A stretch of DNA of 64,000 bases, taken from the NCBI GenBank assembly GCA_029945425.1, contig JAQSDV010000002.1:999960-1063959 (forward strand). The letters are read 5' to 3'. The position numbers and the translations under genes are program-made. This document shows, piece by piece, positions 38,802-47,602 of this stretch (its first letter is position 1; every line of letters begins with the position of its first letter). Under the pieces are notes generated by a model. That model worked only from the letters and a program-made list of their open reading frames with translations. It was not told the DNA's origin and made no database searches. This DNA is from a bacterium (GTDB lineage Bacteria > Pseudomonadota > Alphaproteobacteria > Micavibrionales > UBA2020).

Positions 38802-40397
38802 TTAAGTCCGCGCCTGTTCCTTGGTCGCGAGGAATTTGATGTCCGGCCAATTTTCGTTGGCGTTATCGAGGTGCCACGCGTTACGGGCGAGGAACACGGG
38901 CTGGCCGTCATGGTCTTCCGCGATGTTGGGCAGGTTCTGGTCGATGAATGATTCCAGCTTGTCGCGCTTCTCGCTCTCCAGCCAGCGCGCGGTATGCAGG
39001 GCGGCGGTCTCGAACCGGACAGGCAGGTTGTATTCGGTGCGGATGCGGTCGGCAAGGATGTCGAACTGCAGCGGGCCGACGACGCCGACGACCCAGCTGG
39101 AATCCATGCGCGGCTTGAACACGCGGGCCGCGCCCTCCTCCGCCAATTGCAGCAAAGCCTCGCCCAGATGTTTCGCGCGCAGGGGGTCATCAAGGCGCAC
39201 GCGCTGCAGATGTTCGGGCGCGAAGCTGGGGATGCCGGTCACATGCAAAATTTCGCCTTCGGTGAGGGTATCGCCGATGCGCAGGTTGCCGTGGTTGGAA
39301 ATGCCGATGATATCGCCCGCGAAAGCCTCCGCCGCCACTTCACGCTCCTGCGCAAAGAACATCAGCGGGTTGTGGACGGTGATCGATTTGCCGGCGCGCA
39401 CATGGTGCAGTTTCATGCCGCGCTTGAAATGGCCGGACGACAGGCGCGTAAACGCGATGCGGTCGCGGTGTTTCGGGTCCATGTTCGCCTGAATTTTAAA
39501 GACGAAACCGGTGACTTTTTCTTCATAGGGTTCGATAAACCGTTCGGCGGTCGGCTGCGGCTGCGGGATGGGCGCGTATTCCTTCAGGCCCCCCAGCAAT
39601 TCGCGGACGCCGAAGTTGTTGAGCGCGGAGCCGAAGAACACGGGCGACAAATGCCCCTCGAGGTATGATTTGCGGTCGAGCGGTTTGCACGCGCCGCGGA
39701 TCATGTCCACATCCTCGCGCAGTTTCTGCACCGCATCGGCGGGCAGCAGCTTATCCAGCTGCGGATCGTCGAGGCCTTCGCATTTCACGGCATCGCCAAT
39801 CGATGCCCCCTTGGAGCGTTCGGCCAGCAGCAACTGGTCGTTGATCAGGTCGTAACAGCCGAGGAACCGTTTGCCCATGCCGATGGGCCAGCTGGCGGGC
39901 GTGACGTCGAGCGCGAGTTTCTTTTCGACTTCATCCAGCAGGTCGAACGGGTCGAGGCCTTCGCGGTCGAGCTTGTTGATGAAGGTCAAAATCGGCATGT
40001 CCCGTAAACGGCACACCTCGAACAGTTTCAGCGTCTGCGCCTCGATGCCCTTTGCATGGTCGATCACCATGATCGCGCTGTCGACAGCCGTTAATGTGCG
40101 GTAGGTGTCTTCCGAGAAATCCTGGTGGCCGGGGGTATCGAGCAGGTTGAACGTGATGTCGTTATATTCGAACGTCATGACGGACGACACGACGGAAATC
40201 CCGCGTTCCTGTTCGACCTTCATCCAGTCGGAGCGCGCATGGCGCACCGATTGCCGCGCCTTGACCGCACCCGCCATCTGGATCGCGCCGCCGAACAGCA
40301 GCAGTTTTTCCGTCAGCGTCGTCTTGCCAGCGTCAGGGTGCGAGATGATGGCGAATGTGCGGCGTTTTTCAACTTCGTCGCGGATGGTGGTTGTCAT
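38802..40397 (-). CDS. prfC: Peptide chain release factor 3
   Basis: A translational GTPase of 531 aa that recycles RF1/RF2 after peptide release. G1 is ISHPDAGKTTLTEKLLLFGG, G2 region RGISVVSSVMTFEY, G3 DTPGHQDFSEDTYR, and G4 FINKLDREGLDPFDLLDE; domain II contains DRIAFTRLSSGHFKRGM and domain III VGVVGPLQFDILADRIRTEY. All motifs are intact. The ATG overlaps by one base with the DUF1491 stop, so prfC is downstream in a fur-DUF1491-prfC unit. Confidence 0.96.
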   Translation of the reverse strand: MTTTIRDEVEKRRTFAIISHPDAGKTTLTEKLLLFGGAIQMAGAVKARQSVRHARSDWMKVEQERGISVVSSVMTFEYNDITFNLLDTPGHQDFSEDTYRTLTAVDSAIMVIDHAKGIEAQTLKLFEVCRLRDMPILTFINKLDREGLDPFDLLDEVEKKLALDVTPASWPIGMGKRFLGCYDLINDQLLLAERSKGASIGDAVKCEGLDDPQLDKLLPADAVQKLREDVDMIRGACKPLDRKSYLEGHLSPVFFGSALNNFGVRELLGGLKEYAPIPQPQPTAERFIEPYEEKVTGFVFKIQANMDPKHRDRIAFTRLSSGHFKRGMKLHHVRAGKSITVHNPLMFFAQEREVAAEAFAGDIIGISNHGNLRIGDTLTEGEILHVTGIPSFAPEHLQRVRLDDPLRAKHLGEALLQLAEEGAARVFKPRMDSSWVVGVVGPLQFDILADRIRTEYNLPVRFETAALHTARWLESEKRDKLESFIDQNLPNIAEDHDGQPVFLARNAWHLDNANENWPDIKFLATKEQART

Positions 40398-40735
40398 CAG
40401 AATATCTTTCCTTCGAACGGGTTCGTGCCCGTCTTGTCTTCAATTTCTACGACCCATACATCGGGATCGCGCTGGATGCTGCGGGCGATGTAGTCGTCGG
40501 CCTTGCGTTCATCGACGGGGCTGCCGTCGAAAACATCCATCCAGCCCATGTCGCCGTTTTCATCGCGCGACTGGTTCAGCAATCTTGCGCCGGTGCCGGG
40601 GATGTAGATTTTTACCATCACCGTGCCCGCCGCCTCCGCCCCCTTATGCACGATAGTGTGCGGGATTCCCTTGGCCGTGCATTGGCGCAAGTGGGCGGTC
40701 ACCCACAGCTCGGTCGGGATACGGTCTTCGGTCAC
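40397..40735 (-). CDS. DUF1491 family protein
   Basis: A 112-aa protein of DUF1491, a family found mainly in alphaproteobacteria. Conserved: ELWVTAHLRQCTAKGIP, AGTVMVKIYIPGTGARLLNQ, DVFDGSPVDERKADDYIARS and QRDPDVWVVEIED. It is predicted to be a small cytoplasmic alpha/beta protein; no function is known. It overlaps fur by four bases (ATGA) upstream and prfC by one base downstream, so translation of the three is tied. Confidence 0.9.
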   Translation of the reverse strand: MTEDRIPTELWVTAHLRQCTAKGIPHTIVHKGAEAAGTVMVKIYIPGTGARLLNQSRDENGDMGWMDVFDGSPVDERKADDYIARSIQRDPDVWVVEIEDKTGTNPFEGKIF

Positions 40736-41148
40736 TTTTTAATCTTGTGGCCGAAAATCTCGAAGGTATGGTCGATGATTTTATAGCCGAGGCCTTCGGC
40801 GATTTTATGGATGTGCTGTTCCAGTTCGTCCGACTGGAATTCGATCACCTGCCCCGTTTCGGTATCGATCAGGTGGTGGTGATGTTCGTGATCATGTTCT
40901 TCCTTGACCTCGAAGCGGGCATAGGTGCCGCCGAAATCATGCTTCACGACAAGGCCGAGTTCGGCCAGCAGGCCGAGCGTGCGGTAAACGGTCGCGATGC
41001 TGATCGACGCATCGATGCGCTTGGCGCGGTCGCAGACGGTATCGACGGAAGGATGGTCGCCGGATTCCTCCAGCACTTTCAAAATAACTTTGCGCTGGTC
41101 GGTCATCTTGAGGCCGGCTTCGGCGCATTTCAGGAGCAGTTTGGACAT
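40732..41148 (-). CDS. fur: Fur-family metal-responsive regulator
   Basis: A 138-aa Fur-family protein. The winged helix includes TDQRKVILKVLEESGDHPSV and ISIATVYRTLGLLAELGLVV; the metal site is formed by a His-rich stretch HDHEHHHHLIDTETGQVIEF and later Glu/His residues. The usual structural CxxC pairs are absent, as in several alphaproteobacterial members. Whether it acts as Fur (iron), Mur (manganese) or Irr (heme) cannot be read surely; the H-rich hinge fits Fur or Mur better than Irr. It is the first gene of a coupled unit with DUF1491 and prfC. Confidence 0.88.
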   Translation of the reverse strand: MSKLLLKCAEAGLKMTDQRKVILKVLEESGDHPSVDTVCDRAKRIDASISIATVYRTLGLLAELGLVVKHDFGGTYARFEVKEEHDHEHHHHLIDTETGQVIEFQSDELEQHIHKIAEGLGYKIIDHTFEIFGHKIKK

Positions 41149-41227
41149 TGTGTTCCGTGTTTTCCGTGGCTTGTTTTCAGTGCAAGTTATAGCCCATCCG
41201 CACGCGCTATTCCAGCCCCTTCTTATG

Positions 41228-42790
41228 TCAAGTTTTAGGCGCTGCCAGCATACGTTCGGCGGGGAAATCGAGGAAAATACGCGTCCCCTTGCCTTCGTCC
41301 GATTCCAGCGTCAGGCGGCCGTCATGCAGCTCCACCATGGCCTTGGCGAGCGGCAGGCCGAGGCCGGTGCCCTGACCCTTGAAATATTTCGGGTCGTTCA
41401 CCTGCGCGAACGGTTCCAGCACAAGGCGCTGTTTATCTGTCGGGATGCCGCAGCCCTCGTCGATCACGGCGATGCGCAGGATGTTCGTGGGCTTCAGCAT
41501 CTTCGCCATCACCTGCACCGATTTGCCGGCGGGCGAGAATTTCACCGCGTTGGCGACAAGGTTGATCAGGATCTGGCGCAGCAGGCGCTGGTCGGCACGG
41601 ATATGCGGCACGGCGGCGTCCACGTCGAATTCCAGCTTCACCGACGCCGCCTGCGCGCGGTCGCCCATGATGCGCATCACGGATTCCAGCACATCGTGCA
41701 GCGCGACGTCGCTTTCGATCAGGTTTACTTTACCCGCCTCGATCTTCGACATGTCCAGCACGTCGTTGATGATGTCGAGCAGGTGGCGGGCGGAGAAATG
41801 GATGTCCGACAGGTATTCTTCGTATTTCGGGTTGTTGATCGCGCCGAATGTCTGGTTCTTCATCAATTCCGAGAAACCGATGATGGCGTTCAGCGGCGTG
41901 CGCAGTTCGTGCGACATGTTGGCAAGGAAGCTCGACTTCGCCTTGTTCGCGCTGTCGGCGTCTTCCTTGGCGCGGCGCAGGTTGCGCACCATGTTTTTAC
42001 GTTCCGTCACGTCGCGGATGGTCGATACCATGAAACGGCGTTTTTGCGACAGTTCCAGCAGGGCGGTGGTGACAAGGATATCGGCCACGCTGCCGTCTTT
42101 TTTCAGGATCTGCAATTCGCGGGTGCCGTGGCGGCCGCGCTCGATAAAGGCCTGGTGCAGTTTGCGCGATATCGCCTGGTCTTCGGGCGGGATCATCATG
42201 GCGAATTCCTCGCCCAGCAGGTCTTCGCGCGTCCATTCGTAATCGCCGAGGAACGTATCGTTCACGCGCACGATGCGGCCGTGATGGTCGGTCACCACGA
42301 TGCCAAGGCCGGAGGCGTCGAACAGCGAGGTCAGCAGCATGATCGCGTCGTCGCGCTCGCGTTGTAACTGGACACTGTCCACCACGTCGGGGCGCGCCAT
42401 GACGTCGATAAAGCCCACGCGGCCATCGGCGTCGAAAATCGGGTTCAATATGAATGCCTGCACGCGGATGCCGCCCGGCACGCGGGGGACCGCGTTGAAG
42501 GTCACGGGGCGTTTCGTTTTCACGCAGGATGTAAATGACTGTTCGATCTGTTCCGCAACCGCCCGTTCAAACAATTCGGTCGGCGTGCGGCCGATCATCT
42601 TCTCGCGCGGCAAATCGAAATAGGATGCGGCGACGATATTGACCTCGGCATACACGAACCGCCCGTCGGGCTCCGCCGATATCACAAGGCGCGCAATCGG
42701 CGCCTTCAGGAAGATATTCCTGAAGTCCTTGTCATGTATCGCGGTTTGTTCAGTGACGAGCATCGGTTTCCTGGCGGTATTTGCTTTCAA
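41228..42790 (-). CDS. Cytoplasmic PAS-PAS histidine kinase
   Basis: A 520-aa sensor kinase without membrane segments. PAS 1 (about residues 20-130; DFRNIFLKAPIARLVISAEP) and PAS 2 (about 155-270; LFDASGLGIVVTDHHGRIVR, then a PAC segment ELQILKKDGSVADILVTTAL) precede the HisKA helix with the phospho-His in FLANMSHELRTPLNAIIGF. The ATPase domain has QILINLVANAVKFSPAG (N box), DEGCGIPTD (G1) and KGQGTGLGLPLAKAM (G2). No receiver domain or partner regulator is nearby. A TTG start at 42790 is chosen because GGAAGG precedes it; an ATG at 42763 is the alternative. Confidence 0.9.
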   Translation of the reverse strand: MKANTARKPMLVTEQTAIHDKDFRNIFLKAPIARLVISAEPDGRFVYAEVNIVAASYFDLPREKMIGRTPTELFERAVAEQIEQSFTSCVKTKRPVTFNAVPRVPGGIRVQAFILNPIFDADGRVGFIDVMARPDVVDSVQLQRERDDAIMLLTSLFDASGLGIVVTDHHGRIVRVNDTFLGDYEWTREDLLGEEFAMMIPPEDQAISRKLHQAFIERGRHGTRELQILKKDGSVADILVTTALLELSQKRRFMVSTIRDVTERKNMVRNLRRAKEDADSANKAKSSFLANMSHELRTPLNAIIGFSELMKNQTFGAINNPKYEEYLSDIHFSARHLLDIINDVLDMSKIEAGKVNLIESDVALHDVLESVMRIMGDRAQAASVKLEFDVDAAVPHIRADQRLLRQILINLVANAVKFSPAGKSVQVMAKMLKPTNILRIAVIDEGCGIPTDKQRLVLEPFAQVNDPKYFKGQGTGLGLPLAKAMVELHDGRLTLESDEGKGTRIFLDFPAERMLAAPKT

Positions 42791-43030
42791 AACGCACCTT
42801 CCTTTTTGGTAGCACGTAAGTAGCAAACATCTGGTTAACGAATGGTTTCCAAGGCGGAATTGAGGTTAAGCTATGTCATTTAAATCGCAGATTATTTTCA
42901 TAATGTATTTGACCGTGAGGTATTTATATGCCACATTGTCATCCATTGAGGATAAGCCGCAGAATCGGACAGGCAGAAAAGCACTGCGGCGGCACATGAT
43001 AGAAACGAGCCATAAAAAAAGAGGTGTCCT

Positions 43031-43276
43031 ATGCTGCTTGATAAACATCACATCAATACCGACGGCAAATCCGTGGAACAGATCATCGACATCATGTTCA
43101 AGGAAAAAGAAATCCGCGAAGCAAAAGAACGCGAAGACCGCCGCGCGCAGGCTGAAGCGCTTGAGAAAGCAAAGGCGGAAATCACCGAAAAGAAACCCGT
43201 CGTGACGGTAACACCCGCACCTGCTTCGGGCTTCAACCGCGTGATCCAGCAAGTGCGCAAATCGCTGCACCTGTAA
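43031..43276 (+). CDS. Small charged helical protein (81 aa)
   Basis: It starts MLLDKHHINTDGKSVEQIID after a GAGGTGTCCT ribosome-binding site. Residues about 25-55 are a very charged helix (Lys/Glu/Arg/Ala), probably coiled coil; a Pro/Val/Thr stretch follows and then a basic helix (SGFNRVIQQVRKSLHL). It has no known motif. A strong terminator follows at 43293, so it is monocistronic. The 2842-3030-type AT-rich leader upstream of it (42827-43030) contains no other gene. Confidence 0.65.
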   Translation: MLLDKHHINTDGKSVEQIIDIMFKEKEIREAKEREDRRAQAEALEKAKAEITEKKPVVTVTPAPASGFNRVIQQVRKSLHL

Positions 43277-43292
43277 CAAGGCTGCACAGCAC

Positions 43293-43325
43293 AAAAAACG
43301 GCGGCCATGAAAGGCCGCCGTTTTT
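43293..43325 (+). terminator. Terminator after the 81-aa gene
   Basis: AAAAAACGGCGGCC (43293-43306) and GGCCGCCG with TTTTT (43313-43325) pair around ATGAAA. It is the end of the 81-aa unit. Confidence 0.92.
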
Positions 43326-43627
43326 GTTTTTGTGTTCTATTTCAAGCCGATAACAGAAACCCTTTGACAGCCGGCCGCCATTAGTTTACATATATAGCCA
43401 TGCCGAGTGCAACTACCAGGCGGGTTTTAAGTGGCCCGTTTCCCCGCCTGTTCTAACGCATGACCTGCAAAACGCCCTCTGAACGCCACCGTAACAGGTG
43501 GATTCAAAACAACAGCAGGTAACGACAATGCACAATGGCGACCCCCACAGATCCGTATCCGGCGTGAACAAGCGCATCAGCGTTTGCACGCCTGCGGATT
43601 TTTTTCATTCACCCCAGCACGAGGTTC
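43326..43627. other. Leader region of the 205-aa gene
   Basis: About 300 bases without a confident gene. It contains TTGACA (43364-43369) with TACATATATA 17 bases further as a possible promoter, and an inverted repeat CAGGCGGG (43417-43424) with CCCGCCTG (43443-43450) that may fold in the leader. A 37-codon frame from 43527 overlaps the next start and is not trusted. Confidence 0.5.
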
Positions 43628-44245
43628 ATGATGACCAACGCAAATAACGCACGCAAAAAACCCGCCGTGACAAACGCCTTTCTGCAGGCGGCAGACCAGC
43701 GCAATGCCGAGAATATACGCGATACAGATGCGCGCAGCCAGCGCGTCCGCGACACGCAAAAGGAGGCGGACACGCATGTAAGGCGGCAGGAAGAATTCTT
43801 TCGCCAGTACCTCGCCCCGGTCATCGACAGCCTGACCGGCCTGCCGCGCGTGGACAACCGCTTCTTCAAGGCCGATCTGCAGTTTTCCCCGATCCCCGCA
43901 TCCGCGCCGCGCCTGACGGTCGGCATCGATTATCTGGGCGGCATGCGCCGCTCGGGACAGGAGCAGAGCCAAAGGTTCGGCTCCCCCACCCTGTCCGACG
44001 CTGTGTTTATCGTGATGCAGAAATTTAACGACGAAAACGATTTCGTCGCGCACCTCTGGCGCCGCGACCGGATTAGCCAGACCGAGCATAGGGAACACCT
44101 CAAGATCGTTGTGCACAACGCCGCCGAGTTGCAGCAGGAAATCGGCAGGTTCGTCGCCGATGTCGCCCCCGACCGCATCGCAATGCTGAAATCCGCCGCG
44201 AAAGTTGCGACCGCGCCGAAAGCGCCGAAGCCGCCTTCGCGCTGA
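43628..44245 (+). CDS. Hypothetical protein (205 aa), paralogue of 9143-9838
   Basis: The order is the same as in the 231-aa protein at 9143-9838: a charged N-terminal coiled coil (about residues 18-60, TDARSQRVRDTQKEADTHVR), a beta-rich middle (LTVGIDYLGGMRRSG, DAVFIVMQKFNDENDFVAHL), then IGRFVADVAPDRIAMLKSAA and a Pro/Lys tail. Similar length, order and closing motif support common descent. No known enzyme motif or signal peptide. Two consecutive ATGs stand at the start (43628, 43631). It is followed by a 235-aa unknown gene at 34 bases with its own strong ribosome-binding site. Confidence 0.7.
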   Translation: MMTNANNARKKPAVTNAFLQAADQRNAENIRDTDARSQRVRDTQKEADTHVRRQEEFFRQYLAPVIDSLTGLPRVDNRFFKADLQFSPIPASAPRLTVGIDYLGGMRRSGQEQSQRFGSPTLSDAVFIVMQKFNDENDFVAHLWRRDRISQTEHREHLKIVVHNAAELQQEIGRFVADVAPDRIAMLKSAAKVATAPKAPKPPSR

Positions 44246-44279
44246 CCGTTTTTTTAAATTTTTTTAAAGGAGAATGACC

Positions 44280-44987
44280 ATGCCATTCGGAGAAGAGTAT
44301 TTAACCGACCACGCCTATTTCATCGCCGGCGGCGCGACGCTGGCGGTGATTGAAAAATACGAAGCCGACCGCGCGAACACCAAGGGGCTGCAGGACGCAA
44401 TCGCGAAGGAATACGGCGCGAAAAAATTCAGCGGCCTTGGCGACAGCGGCTATCTGGTGTTCGATACTGCGGTCGATCATCCGGCGCTGAAGCTGGATGA
44501 GGTTTACAAATCGGGCGATCATGTTTACGCCGCCAACCGCACCACGCCGGAGGGCAGGGCGCTGCAGGAAAAATTTTCCGCCGTGCCTGACTTCGACCTC
44601 ACGCAATCCATTTTCGCGCGGCGATTGACGGGCGCGAAAACCGTCGTCACCAATCCCGACAATTTGCATGACAGCGGCGGCTATGGCAACCATCACTACC
44701 GCGAAAAACATGCGACGACCGCCGCCACCTTCCAGAAATACGGCGACGTTTATGTCGTCAGCATCCCGCGCACCGTGCGCGGCACGTTCAACGCGGCATC
44801 GGCCAAGGCATCGGTCGAAGACCGTTACCAGCAGGCCGCCGGTTACACCTATGAATGGTGGACCCCGCCCGACAGCCGCCAGATTCCCTATTCCAGAGTT
44901 GTCGAAATGGAAGAAAAAGAAAAAGGCGACCAGCTGGCGCGCCGCAGCGTGACGAAAAAAATCGCGGCCTATCCGCAACTGGATTGA
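44280..44987 (+). CDS. Hypothetical protein (235 aa)
   Basis: The start at 44280 (MPFGEEYLTDHAYFIAGGAT) is selected because AAGGAG (about 44268-44273) is correctly spaced for it and too close to the ATG at 44274. The protein is mixed alpha/beta with Tyr/His-rich loops (SGGYGNHHYREKHATT), a segment YVVSIPRTVRGTFNAASAKA and a charged C-terminal helix (VVEMEEKEKGDQLARRSVTK). No signal peptide, membrane segment or recognised catalytic motif. Part of the run of unknown genes 43.0-45.4 kb, likely co-transcribed with the 205-aa gene. Confidence 0.65.
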   Translation: MPFGEEYLTDHAYFIAGGATLAVIEKYEADRANTKGLQDAIAKEYGAKKFSGLGDSGYLVFDTAVDHPALKLDEVYKSGDHVYAANRTTPEGRALQEKFSAVPDFDLTQSIFARRLTGAKTVVTNPDNLHDSGGYGNHHYREKHATTAATFQKYGDVYVVSIPRTVRGTFNAASAKASVEDRYQQAAGYTYEWWTPPDSRQIPYSRVVEMEEKEKGDQLARRSVTKKIAAYPQLD

Positions 44988-45108
44988 GGGTTTTCGCGCA
45001 ATACCATAACGTCATTTTAAGACAATTATTTGCGGAACTTCATCCCACGACCTCCGTTGTTTTGGGGCAAGGAAATCCATCCTTGTCCATAAAACAATGG
45101 AGATCACG

Positions 45109-45360
45109 ATGACCAACAACATGAACAACGGCCGCGATGCAGGCCGCGGCAACGACGGCAATACGGGCCGCAATGTTTCCGATCGCGACATCAAATCGGC
45201 TGGAAAATCCGGTCAGGAAGACAAAAACCTGAGCGGCAAAAACGGCGTTGAACGCAACCCCGGTTCGCAAAACTCGGGCGGCGATGTTTCGTCGAAAGAC
45301 GCGTCGTCGAAACCCGCTTCCGACCGCGACAGCAGCCGCGAAAGCAAAGATCGCCGCTAA
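45109..45360 (+). CDS. Disordered hydrophilic protein (83 aa)
   Basis: From MTNNMNNGRDAGRGNDGNTG onward the protein consists almost only of Asn, Gly, Asp, Ser, Lys and Arg, with no hydrophobic core, so it is disordered. Composition recalls stress-related hydrophilic or KGG-type proteins, but there is no repeat motif that would prove that. The start at 45109 is preferred over 45097 because GGAG lies nine bases upstream. It is closed by a very strong bidirectional terminator. Confidence 0.65.
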   Translation: MTNNMNNGRDAGRGNDGNTGRNVSDRDIKSAGKSGQEDKNLSGKNGVERNPGSQNSGGDVSSKDASSKPASDRDSSRESKDRR

Positions 45361-45370
45361 TCAATAGCGA

Positions 45371-45410
45371 AAACAAAACCGGCGGGTGATGAAACCCGCC
45401 GGTTTTGTTT
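45371..45410. terminator. Long bidirectional terminator
   Basis: AAACAAAACCGGCGGGT (45371-45387) and ACCCGCCGGTTTTGTTT (45394-45410) pair perfectly over 17 bp around GATGAA. It separates the 83-aa gene from the convergent GGDEF-like gene. Confidence 0.95.
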
Positions 45411-45431
45411 TGCCTTTTTCCAGCGTGCTAA

Positions 45432-46343
45432 TTACCGCTTATGCACATCGCGCGCGTATTGCTCCAGCGCGCTGCGTTCGTGGTATTCCTTGACCTTGTT
45501 GCCGCCTTCGCCGCGGGCGATGTTCAGCGCCTGTTTGGCGTGGTCGATGGCGTGGTCGGCGCTTTCGCGCTGCAATGCTTCGGCGATGCCGAAGGAGGCG
45601 GTGATGCGGAGCTTGTCGCCGCTCGGCATAAAGATCGGGGTGTTTTCAATCTCGCCGCGCAGGCGGTCCATGACGGAACACGCATCCATGAACTCGACGT
45701 GCTTCAAGACGATCAGGTATTCGCCCTTGCCGAGGTAATAGGCGTCGTCAAATGAACGGACGGTGCGGGCGATAACTTGCGCCATATTCGCATAGATCGC
45801 GTCCATGCTGCGGCGGTCGTATTTCTGCTGCAAATCATCCATGCCGTCGATCTGGGTATTGGCGATCGAGAATGACGTGCCCTTGCGGTCGAACCGGTCC
45901 TGTTCGCGCTTGATGTCGGAGCGCATGCCGGCGACGGTGCGCAAGCCCGTGATGGGGTCGACGGCGGCCACGGCATCCGTCACGTCCTGCTGCAAGCGGC
46001 GCAGTTGCGTCACGAAACCTTCGAACTGGTTTTCGAAATCGTCATACATGGTCAGCTGGGGCGCGATGCCGCCTTCGCAGGCTTCCAGGAATTTTTGCGC
46101 GATATGGCACAGTTCGTCATGCACCATGGTCAGCTTGTCGGCAATTTTGCGGTCGATGGAATTGCGCTCCGCTTCCTTTTTGCACCACATGACCAGCGCC
46201 GCGGGCGCGTGGTAATCGGCGGGGCGGGCCTGGCTGCCGGGGAAGAAACACTGGCGCATGATATCGACGCGCCAGTCGAGGAGCGCCTCGATCTCGGCAA
46301 CGATCATATCGGTCGATAATGTCTGGGCGTAAGAAACGGCCAA
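45432..46343 (-). CDS. Degenerate GGDEF-domain protein (303 aa)
   Basis: Residues about 130-290 have the diguanylate cyclase fold: DPITGLRTVAGMRSDIKRE (the D-x-L-T-G-L-x-N entry), FSIANTQIDGMDDLQQKYDR, ANMAQVIARTVRSFDDAYYL, then GKGEYLIVLKHV where the GGDEF signature should be, and LRITASFGIAEALQRESADH. GKGEY keeps G and E but loses GGD-F, so cyclase activity is doubtful and a binding or regulatory role is more likely. The N-terminal 125 residues are helical with His/Cys residues (DIMRQCFFPGSQARPADYHA). Cytoplasmic; alone on its strand. Confidence 0.75.
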   Translation of the reverse strand: MAVSYAQTLSTDMIVAEIEALLDWRVDIMRQCFFPGSQARPADYHAPAALVMWCKKEAERNSIDRKIADKLTMVHDELCHIAQKFLEACEGGIAPQLTMYDDFENQFEGFVTQLRRLQQDVTDAVAAVDPITGLRTVAGMRSDIKREQDRFDRKGTSFSIANTQIDGMDDLQQKYDRRSMDAIYANMAQVIARTVRSFDDAYYLGKGEYLIVLKHVEFMDACSVMDRLRGEIENTPIFMPSGDKLRITASFGIAEALQRESADHAIDHAKQALNIARGEGGNKVKEYHERSALEQYARDVHKR

Positions 46344-46407
46344 GGTTCACCAAAAGACGGCTAAATTATCAAAAACACACCTTATAAAATTATATCACAG
46401 GGGTGGT

Positions 46408-47574
46408 TTAGACAATCCACTCTTTTTTGATTTGATCGAGCGTTCCCGCCGCGATCCCCTTGCGGACATCGCGCATCAGGCGGGTCATGGTTGCCACATT
46501 ATGTATGGATAACAACTGCATACCCAGTAACTCGCTCGTCCGGAACAGGTGGTGGATATAGGAACGGGAGTGGTTTTTGCAGGCCATGCAGGCGCAGGTC
46601 GAATCAACCGGATTGGGGTCATTCACATATTTTGCGTTGCGGATGTTCAGGCGCTCTTTCGGGGCGCCTTTGACCATGGCCCAGCCGTGGCGGGCGATGC
46701 GGGTGGGCGATACGCAGTCGAAGGTATCGATGCCGGACAGCACGTTGGAAAACACGTCGATAAAGCTGCCGATGCCCAGCAGGTGAACGGGGCGCGTCGG
46801 GTGTATCATGGGCGCGCACATGGCGACAACCTCGTACATCTGCTCCTTGGATGACCCCAGCGATCCGCCGATGGCGGTTGCGAAGAAATCGGTATTCGCC
46901 GTCCATTCGCACGACTGTTTGCGCAAGTCGGGATAAACGCCGCCCTGCACGATGCCGTACATTTTCTGTTTGCCGTCATCCTTGCGTTTCCATTCGGCGA
47001 GCGAACGGTCGCCCCAGCGGCAGCTCATCTCCATCGACCGCGCGGTGTATTCCTTGTCGACATGGTACGGCGTGCATTCGTCCAGCTGCACGATCAGGTC
47101 CGCGCCCAGTTTGCGCTGGATATCGATCGAGCTTTCGGGCGTCAGGAACCATTTGCGGCCGTCGAGGTATGACCGGAATTCCGCCCCCTCCTCCGTGATC
47201 TTCAAAATCGATTTTTCGCGGATGCGGTTGGCCTTGCCCTTGATCTCGTCCGCAACCGAACCATGGCCGAGCGAGAAAATCTGGAACCCGCCGGAATCCG
47301 TGAACAACGGGCCGTCCCAGTTCATGAATTTATGAAGCCCGCCCATTTCCGCCACCAGATCCGCGCCGGGGGAAAGCATCAGGTGGTAGGTGTTCGACAG
47401 GATAATATCCACCTGCTCCGCCCGCAGCTGCATCGGCGACAGCCCCTTAACGCTCGCCTTCGTGCCGCAAAAGATAAAATTCGGCGTATCAATCGTGCCA
47501 TGCGGCGTCGTCAGCCGTCCCGTGCGGGCGTATGAATTCGGGTCTTTGTGGGTGATGTCGAAGGCGAAGGTCAT
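46408..47574 (-). CDS. tgt: Queuine tRNA-guanine transglycosylase
   Basis: A 388-aa enzyme that swaps guanine 34 for preQ1 in tRNAs with GUN anticodons. Conserved parts: the TIM barrel entry GRLTTPHGTIDTPNFIFCGT, catalytic Asp in FTDSGGFQIFSLG, the nucleophile region SGIDTFDCVSPTRIARHG, and the zinc site DSTCACMACKNHSRSYIHHL (Cys-x-Cys-x2-Cys ... His). All intact. It stands alone; the palindromic repeat at 47603-47673 lies directly upstream. Confidence 0.97.
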   Translation of the reverse strand: MTFAFDITHKDPNSYARTGRLTTPHGTIDTPNFIFCGTKASVKGLSPMQLRAEQVDIILSNTYHLMLSPGADLVAEMGGLHKFMNWDGPLFTDSGGFQIFSLGHGSVADEIKGKANRIREKSILKITEEGAEFRSYLDGRKWFLTPESSIDIQRKLGADLIVQLDECTPYHVDKEYTARSMEMSCRWGDRSLAEWKRKDDGKQKMYGIVQGGVYPDLRKQSCEWTANTDFFATAIGGSLGSSKEQMYEVVAMCAPMIHPTRPVHLLGIGSFIDVFSNVLSGIDTFDCVSPTRIARHGWAMVKGAPKERLNIRNAKYVNDPNPVDSTCACMACKNHSRSYIHHLFRTSELLGMQLLSIHNVATMTRLMRDVRKGIAAGTLDQIKKEWIV

Positions 47575-47602
47575 GATGTTTTGTAACCTAACAATTCCGT
47601 TT

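Noticed and set aside
40997..42367. 456-residue plus-strand open frame opposite fur and the histidine kinase
   Set aside because: Spans two well-defined genes on the other strand and has no conserved motif.
43527..43640. 37-codon frame before the 205-aa gene
   Set aside because: Overlaps the next start in another frame and lacks a good ribosome-binding site; at most an upstream leader peptide.
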